The notes below the pieces were generated by a model. The model did no database searches. It was given only the letters and a program-made list of their open reading frames with translations, and was not told where the DNA came from. Source: Crocinitomicaceae bacterium (GTDB lineage: Bacteria > Bacteroidota > Bacteroidia > Flavobacteriales_D > Crocinitomicaceae). From it: a DNA stretch of 64,000 nucleotides. Numbering within the stretch: position 1 is the stretch's first letter; each line of letters begins with the position of its first letter. Shown here in pieces: positions 1-10,893 of the stretch. The DNA lies in assembly GCA_023262855.1 (NCBI GenBank), contig JALQYQ010000022.1, positions 49,969-113,968 of the forward strand. Reading direction: 5' to 3'. Made by a program: the position numbers and the translations under genes.

Positions 1-1709
1 ATCGCACCAATCATCTCATTCGGAACGTTGAACGCTTCAATACGAGGAGTTTGAGGTTTGAAATCTGGATTTGGTTGAGCAATCGTTTCAATGATTTTGT
101 TTAAAATATGTAAACGTCCACCTTTCGCTTGCTCCAACGCTTGGATCAAAACTTCATATGGTAAACCATCCACTTTAATATCCATTTGACAAGCTGTGAT
201 ACCTTTTGATGTACCTGTTACTTTAAAGTCCATATCGCCTAAGTGATCTTCATCTCCTAAGATATCAGACAATACAGCGAATTTACCGTCATCAGCAACT
301 AATCCCATTGCGATACCAGAAACTGGAGCAGTGATTTGAACACCACCATCCATCAAGGCCAATGTACCAGCACAAACGGTTGCCATTGAAGAAGAACCAT
401 TTGATTCTAAAATATCAGAAACCAAACGAATTGTGTATGCATTATCCGCTGGTAAAACTGGTTTCAACGCTCTCAATGCCAAGTTTCCGTGACCAATTTC
501 TCTTCGTGAAGTTCCACGTAATGGTTTAGCTTCACCTGTTGAGAATGGAGGGAAATTGTAGTGCAATAAGAATTTCTCAGTTCCATGGAAAGTAACTCCA
601 TCGATTAACTGCTCATCCATTTTACCACCCAATGTTAATGTTGTTAACGATTGTGTTTCTCCACGTGTAAAGACAGCAGATCCATGAACCATTGGTAAAT
701 AATCTACTTCAGCCCAAATTGGACGAATCTCATCAAACTTACGTCCATCCAAACGTTTGTTTTCATGCAACATCACCCAACGAACAGCTTTTTTCTTTAC
801 TTCTGAGAAGTATGTAGAAATGAATCCACCAACTGTTGCTAATTCTTCTTCTGTATAAGATGCTTTTACTTCAGCTTTAATTGCTTCGAACAATTCAGTT
901 CTTTTCGCTTTATTTGCCAAGCCCATGCGAGCAACATCTTTACATTTTTCCATTGCCAACTCGTACACTTTCGCTTTTACATCAGCATCATGTGTTTCAT
1001 GGCAATATTCTCTTTTCGGATTTGCTGTTGGAATTTCAGCAGCTAAATCTAATTGGAATTGACATTGTTCTTTAATTGCAGCGTGTGCTAATTTAATAGC
1101 TTCAACCATTTCTAATTCAGAGATTTCTTTGAACTCTCCTTCTATCATGTTCACGTCTTTCATTGTTCCAGCAACCATCATGTCGATATCACCTTCTGCA
1201 ATTTGCACCATTGTTGGATTAACGATCCACTCTCCATTTACACGTCCAACTCTCACTTCTGACATTGGTCCGTTGAAAGGAATATTAGATACTGCAATCG
1301 CAGCAGATGCTGCTAAACCACACAATGTATCAGGATTGTTAACTCCATCATACGATAACAATTGAATCATCAACTGAACTTCAGCATGGTAATCATCTGG
1401 GAAAAGCGGACGCAATGCACGGTCAACTAAACGCATGATTAAAATTTCGTTCTCTGATGGACGCGCTTCACGACGGAAGAATCCACCTGGAAAACGTCCA
1501 GCTGCTGAGTATTTCTCACGATAATCAACTGTTAAAGGAAGGAAATCAACTCCTTCTTTTGCTTCAGGAGCAGCTACAACTGTTGCTAACAACATTGTGT
1601 CTCCCATTCTTACTACAACAGACCCATCTGCCTGTTTAGCCAACTTTCCGGTTTCAATGGAAATTTCTTTCCCTCCGGTCATCATTGACTTTCTTGTTCC
1701 TATATTCAT
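1..1709 (-). CDS. pnp: Polyribonucleotide nucleotidyltransferase (PNPase), 3' end truncated by window edge
   Basis: Manual minus-strand translation from CAT at 1707-1709: [45 protein letters not shown]...[34 protein letters not shown]...[22 protein letters not shown]. Classic PNPase. Absent from the ORF track because the stop lies outside the window. Downstream of rpsO, as in many bacteria. Confidence 0.97.
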   Translation of the reverse strand, partial: MNIGTRKSMMTGGKEISIETGKLAKQADGSVVVRMGDTMLLATVVAAPEAKEGVDFLPLTVDYREKYSAAGRFPGGFFRREARPSENEILIMRLVDRALRPLFPDDYHAEVQLMIQLLSYDGVNNPDTLCGLAASAAIAVSNIPFNGPMSEVRVGRVNGEWIVNPTMVQIAEGDIDMMVAGTMKDVNMIEGEFKEISELEMVEAIKLAHAAIKEQCQFQLDLAAEIPTANPKREYCHETHDADVKAKVYELAMEKCKDVARMGLANKAKRTELFEAIKAEVKASYTEEELATVGGFISTYFSEVKKKAVRWVMLHENKRLDGRKFDEIRPIWAEVDYLPMVHGSAVFTRGETQSLTTLTLGGKMDEQLIDGVTFHGTEKFLLHYNFPPFSTGEAKPLRGTSRREIGHGNLALRALKPVLPADNAYTIRLVSDILESNGSSSMATVCAGTLALMDGGVQITAPVSGIAMGLVADDGKFAVLSDILGDEDHLGDMDFKVTGTSKGITACQMDIKVDGLPYEVLIQALEQAKGGRLHILNKIIETIAQPNPDFKPQTPRIEAFNVPNEMIGA

Positions 1710-1851
1710 CTTTTATTTATTGCTTATTAATAGACATTAGGATATTAAGACTTTATGATTTCAAGACTTTACTTCCATTATGTCATGTTTATTTAACAGT
1801 TCATTCGTTTATGAAACTGATTGCTTTGTTTATTTTTTGTCCAATTAAAAC

Positions 1852-1887
1852 AAAAAAGGGACAGTCGAATAACTTCGAATGCCCCCT
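1852..1887 (-). terminator. Intrinsic terminator/attenuator between rpsO and pnp
   Basis: Minus strand GGGGGCATTCGAA-GTTA-TTCGACTGTCCC followed by TTTTTTG; imperfect GC-rich stem plus U tract. Confidence 0.75.
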
Positions 1888-1917
1888 CCAATAAACTTTG
1901 TTGTGTTCGTATCAGAA

Positions 1918-2187
1918 TTAACGACGCAAGCCTAATTCTTTAACGATAGCACGGTATCTTTCGATATCTTTTCTTTTCAAATAGTCAAGTAAAGATCTTC
2001 TTTTACCAACTAATAATTGCAATGAACGTTGTGTTCCGAAATCTTTACGGTTCTTTTTCAAGTGCTCCGTTAAGTTAGAAATACGAAATGTGAACAATGC
2101 GATTTGACCTTCTGCTGAACCTGTGTTAGTCTCCGTTCCACCGTGTTTAGCGAAAATCTCTTTTTTAATTTCTGAATTAATATACAT
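1918..2187 (-). CDS. rpsO: 30S ribosomal protein S15
   Basis: 89 aa, KHGGTETNTGSAEGQIALFTFRISNLTEHLKKNRKDFGTQRSLQLLVGKRRSLLDYLKRKD. Confidence 0.98.
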   Translation of the reverse strand: MYINSEIKKEIFAKHGGTETNTGSAEGQIALFTFRISNLTEHLKKNRKDFGTQRSLQLLVGKRRSLLDYLKRKDIERYRAIVKELGLRR

Positions 2188-2255
2188 GCCAATATTTAAT
2201 TAAATGATTCTTATGTAGCCGACCCAATAACACCATGTTCTTGTAAATCGACGTG

Positions 2256-2263
2256 CAAAGATA
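2256..2263 (-). promoter_or_regulatory. Putative Bacteroidetes -7 box (TATCTTTG) for rpsO
   Basis: CAAAGATA on the plus strand = TATCTTTG on minus, matching TAnnTTTG, about 70 nt upstream of the rpsO start. Confidence 0.55.
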
Positions 2264-2296
2264 ATCTTTTTTTTCGATTCAGCGACTTTCACTTCA

Positions 2297-2860
2297 CTAA
2301 TCTTCAATTTTATTTAGTTGTGTCGCTATGATAAGTGTATTAGAATTTGCTTTCATAGATACTTCTCCAACACCATTAACAACGAACAAATCTTTTTTAT
2401 CAGCACATTTTTTATCTATGATGAGATTACCATGTAAAACGTAAAGTAAACTCATTTCCTTGCAATTCAGTTGAATCTCTTCCCCTTTCGAAAGTTCGAA
2501 ATGAAATAAACGAGCGGAATAATCCTTTGAAAAAATCACATTAAAATCAATCACTTTACCTTTTGAGCGACTCGTCCAATCTCCTGAAAAAGCATCTTGA
2601 CCAAAGGGATGTAATTGAACAGTGTAATGGTCTTCATGATTAAGGTCCAAAACACCTTCCAGTACCATTAGTTTACGATTGTAATTTGGAAATGGTGTAA
2701 ACGTTGATTCATCAATTTCAACTTTCGCAGAACTTATACGATAAGCAAAATCTCGCTTTGAAAAATCAGCCGATTCAGGATAAATGTATAATTGAGTCGT
2801 TGTGCCACCACTCCACTCACTTGTTTGTTGATTTTCAGATTTTATTAATTGAATTTTCAT
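2297..2860 (-). CDS. HutD/Ves family protein
   Basis: MKIQLIKSENQQTSEWSGGTTTQLYIYPESADFSKRDFAYRISSAKVEIDESTFTPFPNYNRKLMVLEG: HutD-like cupin. The ORF-track start at 2878 lies inside the upstream terminator; the ATG at 2860 is preferred. Confidence 0.85.
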   Translation of the reverse strand: MKIQLIKSENQQTSEWSGGTTTQLYIYPESADFSKRDFAYRISSAKVEIDESTFTPFPNYNRKLMVLEGVLDLNHEDHYTVQLHPFGQDAFSGDWTSRSKGKVIDFNVIFSKDYSARLFHFELSKGEEIQLNCKEMSLLYVLHGNLIIDKKCADKKDLFVVNGVGEVSMKANSNTLIIATQLNKIED

Positions 2861-2863
2861 GGC

Positions 2864-2891
2864 AAAAAAAAGTCCCACATATCAGTGGGAC
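2864..2891 (-). terminator. Intrinsic terminator of accD
   Basis: Minus strand GTCCCAC-TGATAT-GTGGGAC followed by TTTTTTTT. Confidence 0.85.
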
Positions 2892-2898
2892 AATTCGT

Positions 2899-3744
2899 TT
2901 AATTTTTAAACATTTTTAATGACAATGCTAATGTTTCTTTCAGCTGAGTTCTATCAACAATGTAGTCTAAGAATCCATGCTCAAGAACAAATTCTGATGT
3001 TTGGAATCCTTCTGGTAAATCACGACCAATTGTTTCTTTTACAACACGAGGTCCAGCAAACGCTATCAACGCATTTGGTTCCGCGATATTGATATCACCC
3101 AACATCGCAAATGAAGCCGTTACACCTCCAGTGGTTGGATCTGTTAAGAAAGAAATGTATGGCAATTTATGTTCTGCTAATTGTCCAAGTTTACCTGAAA
3201 CTTTGGCCATTTGCATTAACGAAAAACCTGCTTCCATCATACGTGCTCCACCAGACTTAGAAATAATCATAAATGGTGCTTTGATTTTAATTGCTTCATC
3301 AATTGCACGAGCGATTTTCTCTCCCATCACAGCTCCCAATGAACCACCAATAAACGAGAAATCCATTGCCGCAACGACGAAATCCATTCCATCTAATTGA
3401 CCTTTAGCTGTACGAATAGCATCTTTCAATCCAGTTGCTTTTTGAGTAGCCTTTACACGATCAACGTATTTTTTTGTATCCTCAAAATTCAACGGATCTC
3501 CTGAAGACAAATCAGCGTCTAATTCAGTGTATTTACCGCCATCAAACAAAATGTGGAAATATTCTTCTGAACCAATGCGTTCATGGTGAGAACAACGATC
3601 ACAAACGAAGGCATTTTTTTCCAAATCGTCCATTGTAAATAAGGTTTTACAATTAGAGCATTTAGACCATAATCCTTCTGGTGTTTCTTTTTTCTCGCTA
3701 GTTGAAGTTGTAATACCTTCTTTATTTCTTTTAAACCAACTCAT
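2899..3744 (-). CDS. accD: Acetyl-CoA carboxylase carboxyltransferase subunit beta
   Basis: N-terminal zinc ribbon CSNCKTLF...[10 protein letters not shown] and [18 protein letters not shown]...[18 protein letters not shown]. Confidence 0.97.
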   Translation of the reverse strand: MSWFKRNKEGITTSTSEKKETPEGLWSKCSNCKTLFTMDDLEKNAFVCDRCSHHERIGSEEYFHILFDGGKYTELDADLSSGDPLNFEDTKKYVDRVKATQKATGLKDAIRTAKGQLDGMDFVVAAMDFSFIGGSLGAVMGEKIARAIDEAIKIKAPFMIISKSGGARMMEAGFSLMQMAKVSGKLGQLAEHKLPYISFLTDPTTGGVTASFAMLGDINIAEPNALIAFAGPRVVKETIGRDLPEGFQTSEFVLEHGFLDYIVDRTQLKETLALSLKMFKN

Positions 3745-3809
3745 CGTTTTGTGCTATTTTTTTTCAGAATCTTCGAATGATCGAATCATCAAATTTTATA
3801 TTCAATTGA

Positions 3810-4877
3810 TTACAAAACATTCACTGCATTCAAATCTGCAAATGCTTGTTCTAAACGTTTGATAAATGTCAACTCTCCTTCACGCATCCATTTGCGTGGG
3901 TCGTAATATTTCTTATTTGGCTTGTCGTCTCCTTCCGGATTACCAATCTGTGTTTTTAAATACTCAACATGATTCACAACGTAATCGCGCACACCTTCAG
4001 TGAATGCAAATTGTAAATCTGTATCAATGTTCATTTTAATAACACCATAACTGATTGCCTCGCGAATTTCTTCAAGTGTTGATCCACTTCCTCCGTGAAA
4101 CACAAAATTCACTGGATTAACTCCTGTATTGTATTTCTCCTGAACAAATTCTTGTGAGTTTTTCAATATTTTTGGAGTCAATTTTACGTTACCAGGTTTA
4201 TACACACCATGCACATTTCCGAATGCTGCAGCAATTGTAAAACGGTCAGAAACTTTCAATAATTCTTCATATGCATATGCAACTTCAGCAGGCTGTGTGT
4301 ACAATTTAGAACTGTCAACATCTGAATTATCAACTCCATCTTCTTCTCCACCAGTAATTCCTAATTCAATCTCCAATGTCATACCCATTTTACTCATACG
4401 AGCTAAGTATTCTTTACAGATTTCAATATTCTCTTCAATTGGTTCTTCTGATAAATCAATCATATGAGAACTGTATAACGGTTTTCCTGTTGCAGCGAAA
4501 TGTTTTTCACTTGCATCCAACAAACCATCAATCCAAGGCAATAATTTCTTTGCGCAATGGTCCGTGTGTAAAATTACAGTTGCACCATAAGCTTCAGCTA
4601 AGGTATGAACATGCAATGCACCAGCTATTCCACCTGCAATTGCTGCTTTTTCATTTTCATTTGATAAACCTTTCCCAGCGTTGTAATGTGCTCCACCATT
4701 CGAAAATTGAATAATAACGGGTGAATTTACTTTAGCCGCTGTTTCAATAACAGCATTTACTGTACTTGAACTAGTAACATTAACTGCTGGCAATGCAAAA
4801 CCTTTCTCTTTTGCATAGTCGAAAATCTTTTGTACATCGTCGCCCGTTGCAACACCTGGTTTAATATTATGAGACAT
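3810..4877 (-). CDS. fbaA: Class II fructose-bisphosphate aldolase
   Basis: HTDHCAKKLLPWIDGLLDASEKHFAATGKPLYSSHMIDLSEE...GNVHGVYKPGNVKL...FVFHGGSGST. Confidence 0.97.
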   Translation of the reverse strand: MSHNIKPGVATGDDVQKIFDYAKEKGFALPAVNVTSSSTVNAVIETAAKVNSPVIIQFSNGGAHYNAGKGLSNENEKAAIAGGIAGALHVHTLAEAYGATVILHTDHCAKKLLPWIDGLLDASEKHFAATGKPLYSSHMIDLSEEPIEENIEICKEYLARMSKMGMTLEIELGITGGEEDGVDNSDVDSSKLYTQPAEVAYAYEELLKVSDRFTIAAAFGNVHGVYKPGNVKLTPKILKNSQEFVQEKYNTGVNPVNFVFHGGSGSTLEEIREAISYGVIKMNIDTDLQFAFTEGVRDYVVNHVEYLKTQIGNPEGDDKPNKKYYDPRKWMREGELTFIKRLEQAFADLNAVNVL

Positions 4878-4901
4878 AGCTATTTAAAAAAAATATGGGT
4901 T

Positions 4902-4909
4902 CAAAGGTA
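4902..4909 (-). promoter_or_regulatory. Putative -7 box (TACCTTTG) for fbaA
   Basis: CAAAGGTA on plus, about 25 nt upstream of the fbaA start; matches TAnnTTTG. Confidence 0.55.
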
Positions 4910-5032
4910 GTAATTTAATTATTGACCTTCAATGAATGATTAAAAAAATCAAAAAGTGAAATTCTCAAATCATTAAATCAAAATTGTTGATATCTCTGGT
5001 AAATGACCACAATTCCTTCAAGGTGGTTTTAT

Positions 5033-5040
5033 TATCTTTG
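5033..5040 (+). promoter_or_regulatory. Putative -7 box (TATCTTTG) for the uvrD-like gene
   Basis: TATCTTTG 17 nt upstream of ATG 5058. Confidence 0.55.
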
Positions 5041-5057
5041 TTCATATTCTCTTCCCT

Positions 5058-7349
5058 ATGAGTTATTTGGACGAATTAAATCAAAGTCAGCGCGAAGCTG
5101 TCGAGTCAATTTATGGCCCAACAATGGTAATTGCCGGCGCTGGATCAGGAAAAACACGTGTACTAACATTTCGAATTGCGTACATGATGGAACAAGGAAT
5201 TGATCCTTTTAACATCATGGCTTTGACCTTTACCAATAAGGCCGCAAAAGAAATGTCGGAACGAATTGGTCACATCGTTGGCGGTGGCGAAGCGAAAAAT
5301 ATCACAATGGGAACGTTTCACTCAGTATTTTCAAGAATATTGCGCTACAATGCCGATCGTTTAGGTTATCCTAGCAATTTCACGATTTACGATACACAAG
5401 ATTCAAAGAGTTTACTGAAAGACATAATCAAGGAACTGAATTTGGATGATAAAGTCTATAAGCCAGGAATGGTTTTGGGTAGAATTTCATCCGCTAAAAA
5501 CAATTTAATTTCAGCGGATGCTTATGCGCAAAATGCAGAGATTTTAAATGAAGACAATCAGTCACGCAGACCTGAATTAGCAACAATCTACAAAACATAC
5601 GTCACGCGATGTTTCAAAGCTGGAGCAATGGATTTCGATGATTTATTGTTTCAAACGAATGTCTTGTTGCGTGATTTTCCGGATGTTCTTCACTACTATC
5701 AACAAAAGTTCAAATACATTTTGGTGGATGAGTACCAGGATACAAATTATGCACAATACCTAATCGTTAAAAAACTCGCGGCGGTTTACGAAAACATTTG
5801 CGTGGTTGGTGATGATGCGCAAAGTATCTACTCTTTCCGTGGTGCTAATATTCAGAACATATTAAATTTCCGAAAAGATTATCCTGATTTCAAGCTTTTC
5901 AAACTGGAGCAAAATTATCGTTCTTCAAAAAACATTGTTGAAGCGGCAAATAGTATCATTGCGAAAAATCAAGATCAGATTAAGAAAAATGTTTGGACAG
6001 ACAATAATGAAGGATCAAAAATTGCCGTTATTCGAACTTTAACGGACAATGAAGAAGGAAAGGTAATTACCAATCGCATCTTTGATTTAAAACAAGGTGG
6101 CGTTCCAAGTTATAATGACTTTGCAATTCTATACAGAACAAATAAGCAATCGCGTTCGTTTGAGGAGGCATTGAGAAAACTGAATATTCCTTATAAAATT
6201 TATGGTGGACTTTCGTTCTATCAGCGTAAAGAAATAAAGGATATTTTGGCTTATTTCCGATTGACAACGAATCCGCGGGACGAAGAAGCACTTAAACGTG
6301 TCATCAATTATCCAAGAAGAGGAATTGGAAAAACTTCGATTGAAAACATCATTATTGCAGCAAATAATTATGGTGTAAGTATGTGGGATGTGATTTCAAA
6401 TACAAATCAATATCCAGTAGCACTAAACGCAGGTACAAAAACAAAGTTATACGAATTTACCACAATGATTAACAGTTTTTCTGCCTCATTGGATAAAATG
6501 AATGCTTATGATTTAGGGCAAACAATTGCTAAATCTTCTGGGATTCTGAAAGAATTGTACAACGAAAAAGACAAAGGTCCTGAAGAAGTTGAACGCTATC
6601 AAAATATTGAAGAGTTATTGGCTGGTTTGAAAGAATTTACGATTTCACAAGGCGAAGAAGGCGACAGTTCACTTTCTGAATTCATGATTGACGTTGCTCT
6701 ATTAACCGATGCTGATGAAGACAAAGGTGATGAGAAAAACCATGTTACTTTGATGACGATTCACTCAAGTAAAGGATTGGAATTCCCACATGTTTTCTTA
6801 GTTGGATTGGAAGAAAATTTATTCCCATCTCAAATGGCCTTAAATTCTCGCACTGAACTGGAAGAAGAACGACGCTTATTTTATGTTGCTTTGACTAGAG
6901 CTAAAACAACTTGTTCACTTTCTTATGCTACTTCTCGTTTTATCTGGGGAAATTTAGTCTCAAGTGAACCAAGTCGTTTCATTGATGAAATAGATCCGCA
7001 ATATTTGAACGTTGAAACACCACAACGTGGTATGGGAAGATCATTATCAGGTCGTGTTCAAAGTTTTGATAAACCATTTACAGGCGGATTAAACAAGACA
7101 ATGGGCGCTCCATCGGGATCCTTTAAAGCTGTTGCTGATCTAAATAAATCTGCTAATTCTTCAACTCCAAACAAAACTACTGCAGACATTAAAGTAGGTT
7201 ACAATGTGATGCATGATCGTTTTGGAAAAGGAAAAGTTACAAAATTGGAAGGCGAAGGGCCGGACAAAAAAGCAACTATATTTTTTCCACATCATGGAGC
7301 GAAAACTGTCTTATTGCGTTTTGCAAATTTGACAGTTTTGGAAGAATAA
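5058..7349 (+). CDS. uvrD: UvrD/PcrA-family ATP-dependent DNA helicase
   Basis: LNQSQREAV...VIAGAGSGKTRVLTFRIAYM...VDEYQDTNYAQY...VGDDAQSIYSFRGA...LEQNYRSS...TIHSSKGLEFPHVFLVGLEE; C-terminal PcrA-like tail. Confidence 0.96.
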   Translation: MSYLDELNQSQREAVESIYGPTMVIAGAGSGKTRVLTFRIAYMMEQGIDPFNIMALTFTNKAAKEMSERIGHIVGGGEAKNITMGTFHSVFSRILRYNADRLGYPSNFTIYDTQDSKSLLKDIIKELNLDDKVYKPGMVLGRISSAKNNLISADAYAQNAEILNEDNQSRRPELATIYKTYVTRCFKAGAMDFDDLLFQTNVLLRDFPDVLHYYQQKFKYILVDEYQDTNYAQYLIVKKLAAVYENICVVGDDAQSIYSFRGANIQNILNFRKDYPDFKLFKLEQNYRSSKNIVEAANSIIAKNQDQIKKNVWTDNNEGSKIAVIRTLTDNEEGKVITNRIFDLKQGGVPSYNDFAILYRTNKQSRSFEEALRKLNIPYKIYGGLSFYQRKEIKDILAYFRLTTNPRDEEALKRVINYPRRGIGKTSIENIIIAANNYGVSMWDVISNTNQYPVALNAGTKTKLYEFTTMINSFSASLDKMNAYDLGQTIAKSSGILKELYNEKDKGPEEVERYQNIEELLAGLKEFTISQGEEGDSSLSEFMIDVALLTDADEDKGDEKNHVTLMTIHSSKGLEFPHVFLVGLEENLFPSQMALNSRTELEEERRLFYVALTRAKTTCSLSYATSRFIWGNLVSSEPSRFIDEIDPQYLNVETPQRGMGRSLSGRVQSFDKPFTGGLNKTMGAPSGSFKAVADLNKSANSSTPNKTTADIKVGYNVMHDRFGKGKVTKLEGEGPDKKATIFFPHHGAKTVLLRFANLTVLEE

Positions 7350-7351
7350 GT

Positions 7352-10015
7352 TTAGAAAGGATAACCAATACCAAAATGGAAATTTGGTATATAAGGTTTC
7401 GGTAAATATTTCGAATAATTCGTTCCAAATTTGTCAATTCCCTCTTGATAGAATTTGTCTTTTGGTTGAAAAAACCATTTTTCTCCTGCTGGCAGAGCTG
7501 GATTTGTTAAAGGCAATCCTATATCAAGACGAATGATAAAAAATTCTAAATCCATTCTAAATCCAAATCCTGTCGAAACGGCAATTTCTTTATACCAATT
7601 GGATGAAATTTTACTACCTACTCGATTCACATCATCATTGAATGTCCAAACATTTCCTGCATCAACGAATACTGCACCTTTTAAAACTGGACCAAAAGCA
7701 AATCTAAACTCAGTTGATGCACCAATACGGATATCACCAATTTGTGTAGCTGTTCTATTAGTATCTAAATAATATTTATATGATCCTGGACCAAGTGCTC
7801 TTGCTCTCCAACCTCTATTATCATTGGCTCCACCAGCAAAAAAACTATAATCGTAAGGCATTGAAGTGGTTGAATTCCCATACGGTTTTCCACCTCCGAA
7901 TTGGAAACGAGCATGAAGACTCTTTTTCTTGCCAATTGGATTTGACATGATGATTTCATTGTCCATTCTTAAAAACTGAGAATAACCTACCCCAAAAATA
8001 GCGTGCTGGCCATTTGAAATCGTATCTTGTATTCCTTTAAAAAGTGACAGTGTATTCCCTGCTGGATCTACCGTAGAATTGATGTATAAACTGAAATTGG
8101 ACTTTTTATCATCTTGATCCTTGTTGTTGAATTCGAATGTCAATTTCCAGTCCTGCCAAATAAATTGATTCGAATAAGCATTTCTCAAGAACAAATCATT
8201 TAACTGATCCAATTTAGCTTGAAACTCTGGTTGATTATTAATTCGTACAAATTTAATAATTGACATCCCAGGCAAACCAGCTTGGAAAATTTGAGTCTTT
8301 CCAACATAAAAACGCCATAAATAATTCAACTGGAAAATATGGCGCTTAAAATCATTTCTTGCTTGATAATTGTAAGCAGTAGAAATTACAGTTCTAGGAC
8401 GCTGCCTTTTGGACATAGCTGTTACTTTCGCTGGGAACAATCCTGGAATATCCAATTTTATACTTGGACCAATTTCAAAGGTGTTAAAACTTCGTCCTGC
8501 TTGCTTTATTTGTTGTCCATCTAATGTTGTTGCAAACACTGGCGGTTGAGATTCAAAACCTCCACTTAACGATAAGGTTAATTTTTCTCCTCCACCAAAA
8601 ATGTTTTTATTCGAATAATTAACTGAAGCTGCAACTCCTAAAAAACCATTTGAATTGGTTGCTCGCGGCTCGAAACCAAAAGTTTGTTTCTCAGAAGGAA
8701 CGAGATAATAATGAACATCTACAAAAGCAGAATTTGGAATTTCAACAATAACTGGTTTAATAACTTGAAATAAATCTAGCTGCATCAAACGTGAAAAAGT
8801 CCGTTCCAAATAATATTCTTTGTAAGAATTTCCTTCCTCTAAATAATTTTGACACTCAATTAATCCAGGGGAAATGCCCAACTCACCATTGTACAAAAAC
8901 GTAGCCATTCGCTTCGTGTCTAATTTAGAATGGTCTTTATGATCTTTGATTACTGCATAATGCAACGTATCAATTGTTGTAAGAAAATTGTTTGTCACTA
9001 ACGATAAACCTAAAGATTCTACCTGTGCCTGGAAATTTCCTTTAATATTGGTTGTATCTGCAATATGAAAATAAACATTTTTAACCCGAAATTCTTTGAA
9101 CTTTACAGCAACCAATGAATCACCATACATTTCTGATTTCACAAGTCGATCGGTAAATCGAATTCCCAGAGTAACCGTCATCGTTGAATAAGTGGTATCT
9201 GCTATATAATTAATGTGTGAGCTACTAAAACCATATAACAAATTATCTCTCATGTACTTCGCAACTTGTTCTCTATGATTATTTAATAAATCTTTATCAA
9301 AGGGCATCCCCTTCAAATTAGCTCCTTCAGTTTTTCTCACAAAAGACATATAATCTTGTCGAACTATTTCATTGTCGGTAACTATATACAACGAATCTAT
9401 CACGTATTGAGGTCCACTTTTAATTGAATACTTAACAACAGCTTTCCGGTTTTTTTTGTACTTCACCTCTCCATTGACAGAACCGTAAAAGTATCCCTTG
9501 TTCTTTAAGAGGATACCTAATTGCTCCAATGATTTCTGGTACATTAAACTATCAAAAACAATGGGTTTTTCTCCGATTTTATATTTGAACCATTCTCTAA
9601 AAAACAATTTTGGATTCGCTGTATCTTTTAATTGAACTATTTTCTCGGTATATAAACTTTTGCCTTTGGCACGAGCCCTCTCAATACGTTTAGCATTTAT
9701 TCTGTTTTGTTTTTCTAATTTTCGTGCATTTTCTTCCCTTAGTTTGAGATTTTCAGAATATCGTTTATTTGCAACAGCTGTTGAATCAATTCGATTGAAC
9801 GCCCAAAGTTTCATTTTAATTCCAAGTGTCTTATAGTTTGGCTTTTGTCGAATCACAGCCAAGACATCTTCTTCCGAAACGCCTTTGTCTTCAAGTTTAA
9901 CTTTATTCTTTTGCAACAAATATTTTGACTCAGGAACATACTTCGTTTGCTTACAAGCAACAAGAAATGCTCCTAAAATCAAAAGAATATATGTAAATTT
10001 GAGTGCTCTTTTCAT
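7352..10015 (-). CDS. Lipidated Omp85/BamA-family outer membrane protein (TamL-like)
   Basis: Lipobox LILGAFLVACKQ; POTRA-like region; C-terminal Omp85 barrel (FFAGGANDNRGWRARALGPGSY, RIGASTEFRF, GFGFRMDLEFFIIRLDIGLPL). Confidence 0.9.
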   Translation of the reverse strand: MKRALKFTYILLILGAFLVACKQTKYVPESKYLLQKNKVKLEDKGVSEEDVLAVIRQKPNYKTLGIKMKLWAFNRIDSTAVANKRYSENLKLREENARKLEKQNRINAKRIERARAKGKSLYTEKIVQLKDTANPKLFFREWFKYKIGEKPIVFDSLMYQKSLEQLGILLKNKGYFYGSVNGEVKYKKNRKAVVKYSIKSGPQYVIDSLYIVTDNEIVRQDYMSFVRKTEGANLKGMPFDKDLLNNHREQVAKYMRDNLLYGFSSSHINYIADTTYSTMTVTLGIRFTDRLVKSEMYGDSLVAVKFKEFRVKNVYFHIADTTNIKGNFQAQVESLGLSLVTNNFLTTIDTLHYAVIKDHKDHSKLDTKRMATFLYNGELGISPGLIECQNYLEEGNSYKEYYLERTFSRLMQLDLFQVIKPVIVEIPNSAFVDVHYYLVPSEKQTFGFEPRATNSNGFLGVAASVNYSNKNIFGGGEKLTLSLSGGFESQPPVFATTLDGQQIKQAGRSFNTFEIGPSIKLDIPGLFPAKVTAMSKRQRPRTVISTAYNYQARNDFKRHIFQLNYLWRFYVGKTQIFQAGLPGMSIIKFVRINNQPEFQAKLDQLNDLFLRNAYSNQFIWQDWKLTFEFNNKDQDDKKSNFSLYINSTVDPAGNTLSLFKGIQDTISNGQHAIFGVGYSQFLRMDNEIIMSNPIGKKKSLHARFQFGGGKPYGNSTTSMPYDYSFFAGGANDNRGWRARALGPGSYKYYLDTNRTATQIGDIRIGASTEFRFAFGPVLKGAVFVDAGNVWTFNDDVNRVGSKISSNWYKEIAVSTGFGFRMDLEFFIIRLDIGLPLTNPALPAGEKWFFQPKDKFYQEGIDKFGTNYSKYLPKPYIPNFHFGIGYPF

Positions 10016-10020
10016 AACTT

Positions 10021-10785
10021 ATGAGCAACAAAAATAATAATATTGGTCAAGTGTCAGGAATTTCTAAGAATAAGATAAAGTGGATTCGCTCATTGCAACT
10101 AAAGAAAAATAGAGAAATAGAAGGTCTCTTTTTAGTTGAGGGTGAAAAAATGGTACATGAAGCAATTGAATATTGCAAAAATCAAATTCAGTACATTGCT
10201 CATACAGAGACTTTTGTTTCTGAGGAACTTTCCGAATTTGACCATCAATTAGTAAGTGAAAAAGAGCTTGAAATGATTTCAACTTTAAAAACACCGAACA
10301 AAGCCTTGGCTGTATTAAAAATCATTAAATCAAGACCTTCCATCGACAACCAACTTGTTTTAGCACTGGATGACATTCAAGATCCAGGAAACATGGGGAC
10401 AATTATGCGTATTGCCGATTGGTATGGAATTCAAACAATCATTTGTTCTAAAAATACAGTTGATTGCTACAACCCCAAAGTTGTACAAGCGAGTATGGGC
10501 GCAATTTTTAGAGTTCAGCTTAATTATGTAGATTTAGGAAAATGGCTAAAATCTTGTAAATCGACAATTTACGGTGCTTTACTTGAAGGAGAAAACATTT
10601 ATAAAAAATCAGATTTGCCAAACGGAGTGCTTCTTCTGGGAAATGAAGGAAAAGGAATTTCACAAGAGAATATTCAGTATATCAATGAAGCAATTTCAAT
10701 TCCACGCTATGGCAATGCTGAATCATTAAATGTTGGTGTTGCAACAGGCATTTTAGTTTCTGAATTTATTCGACGTCAAAAATAG
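10021..10785 (+). CDS. TrmH/SpoU-family RNA 2'-O-methyltransferase
   Basis: GLFLVEGEKMV...LALDDIQDPGNMGTIMRIADWYGI...VVQASMGAIFRV...LLLGNEGKGIS...IPRYGNAESLNVGVATGILVSEF. Confidence 0.95.
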   Translation: MSNKNNNIGQVSGISKNKIKWIRSLQLKKNREIEGLFLVEGEKMVHEAIEYCKNQIQYIAHTETFVSEELSEFDHQLVSEKELEMISTLKTPNKALAVLKIIKSRPSIDNQLVLALDDIQDPGNMGTIMRIADWYGIQTIICSKNTVDCYNPKVVQASMGAIFRVQLNYVDLGKWLKSCKSTIYGALLEGENIYKKSDLPNGVLLLGNEGKGISQENIQYINEAISIPRYGNAESLNVGVATGILVSEFIRRQK

Positions 10786-10893
10786 AACTACGTATATTTC
10801 TGTATTTTAAGTAGATAAATCAATTTACTTGTAGTTGTTTTTTCAGATGAGATTAACTTTGGTTCAGCTTATTGTTTAATCAAATCCGAAAAA

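Noticed and set aside
881-1639. Plus-strand ORFs at 881, 1129 and 1457
   Set aside because: Shadow ORFs antisense to pnp, which the track missed because it runs off the left edge.
2861-2878. ORF-track start of the HutD-like gene
   Set aside because: Lies inside the accD terminator; ATG at 2860 is better.
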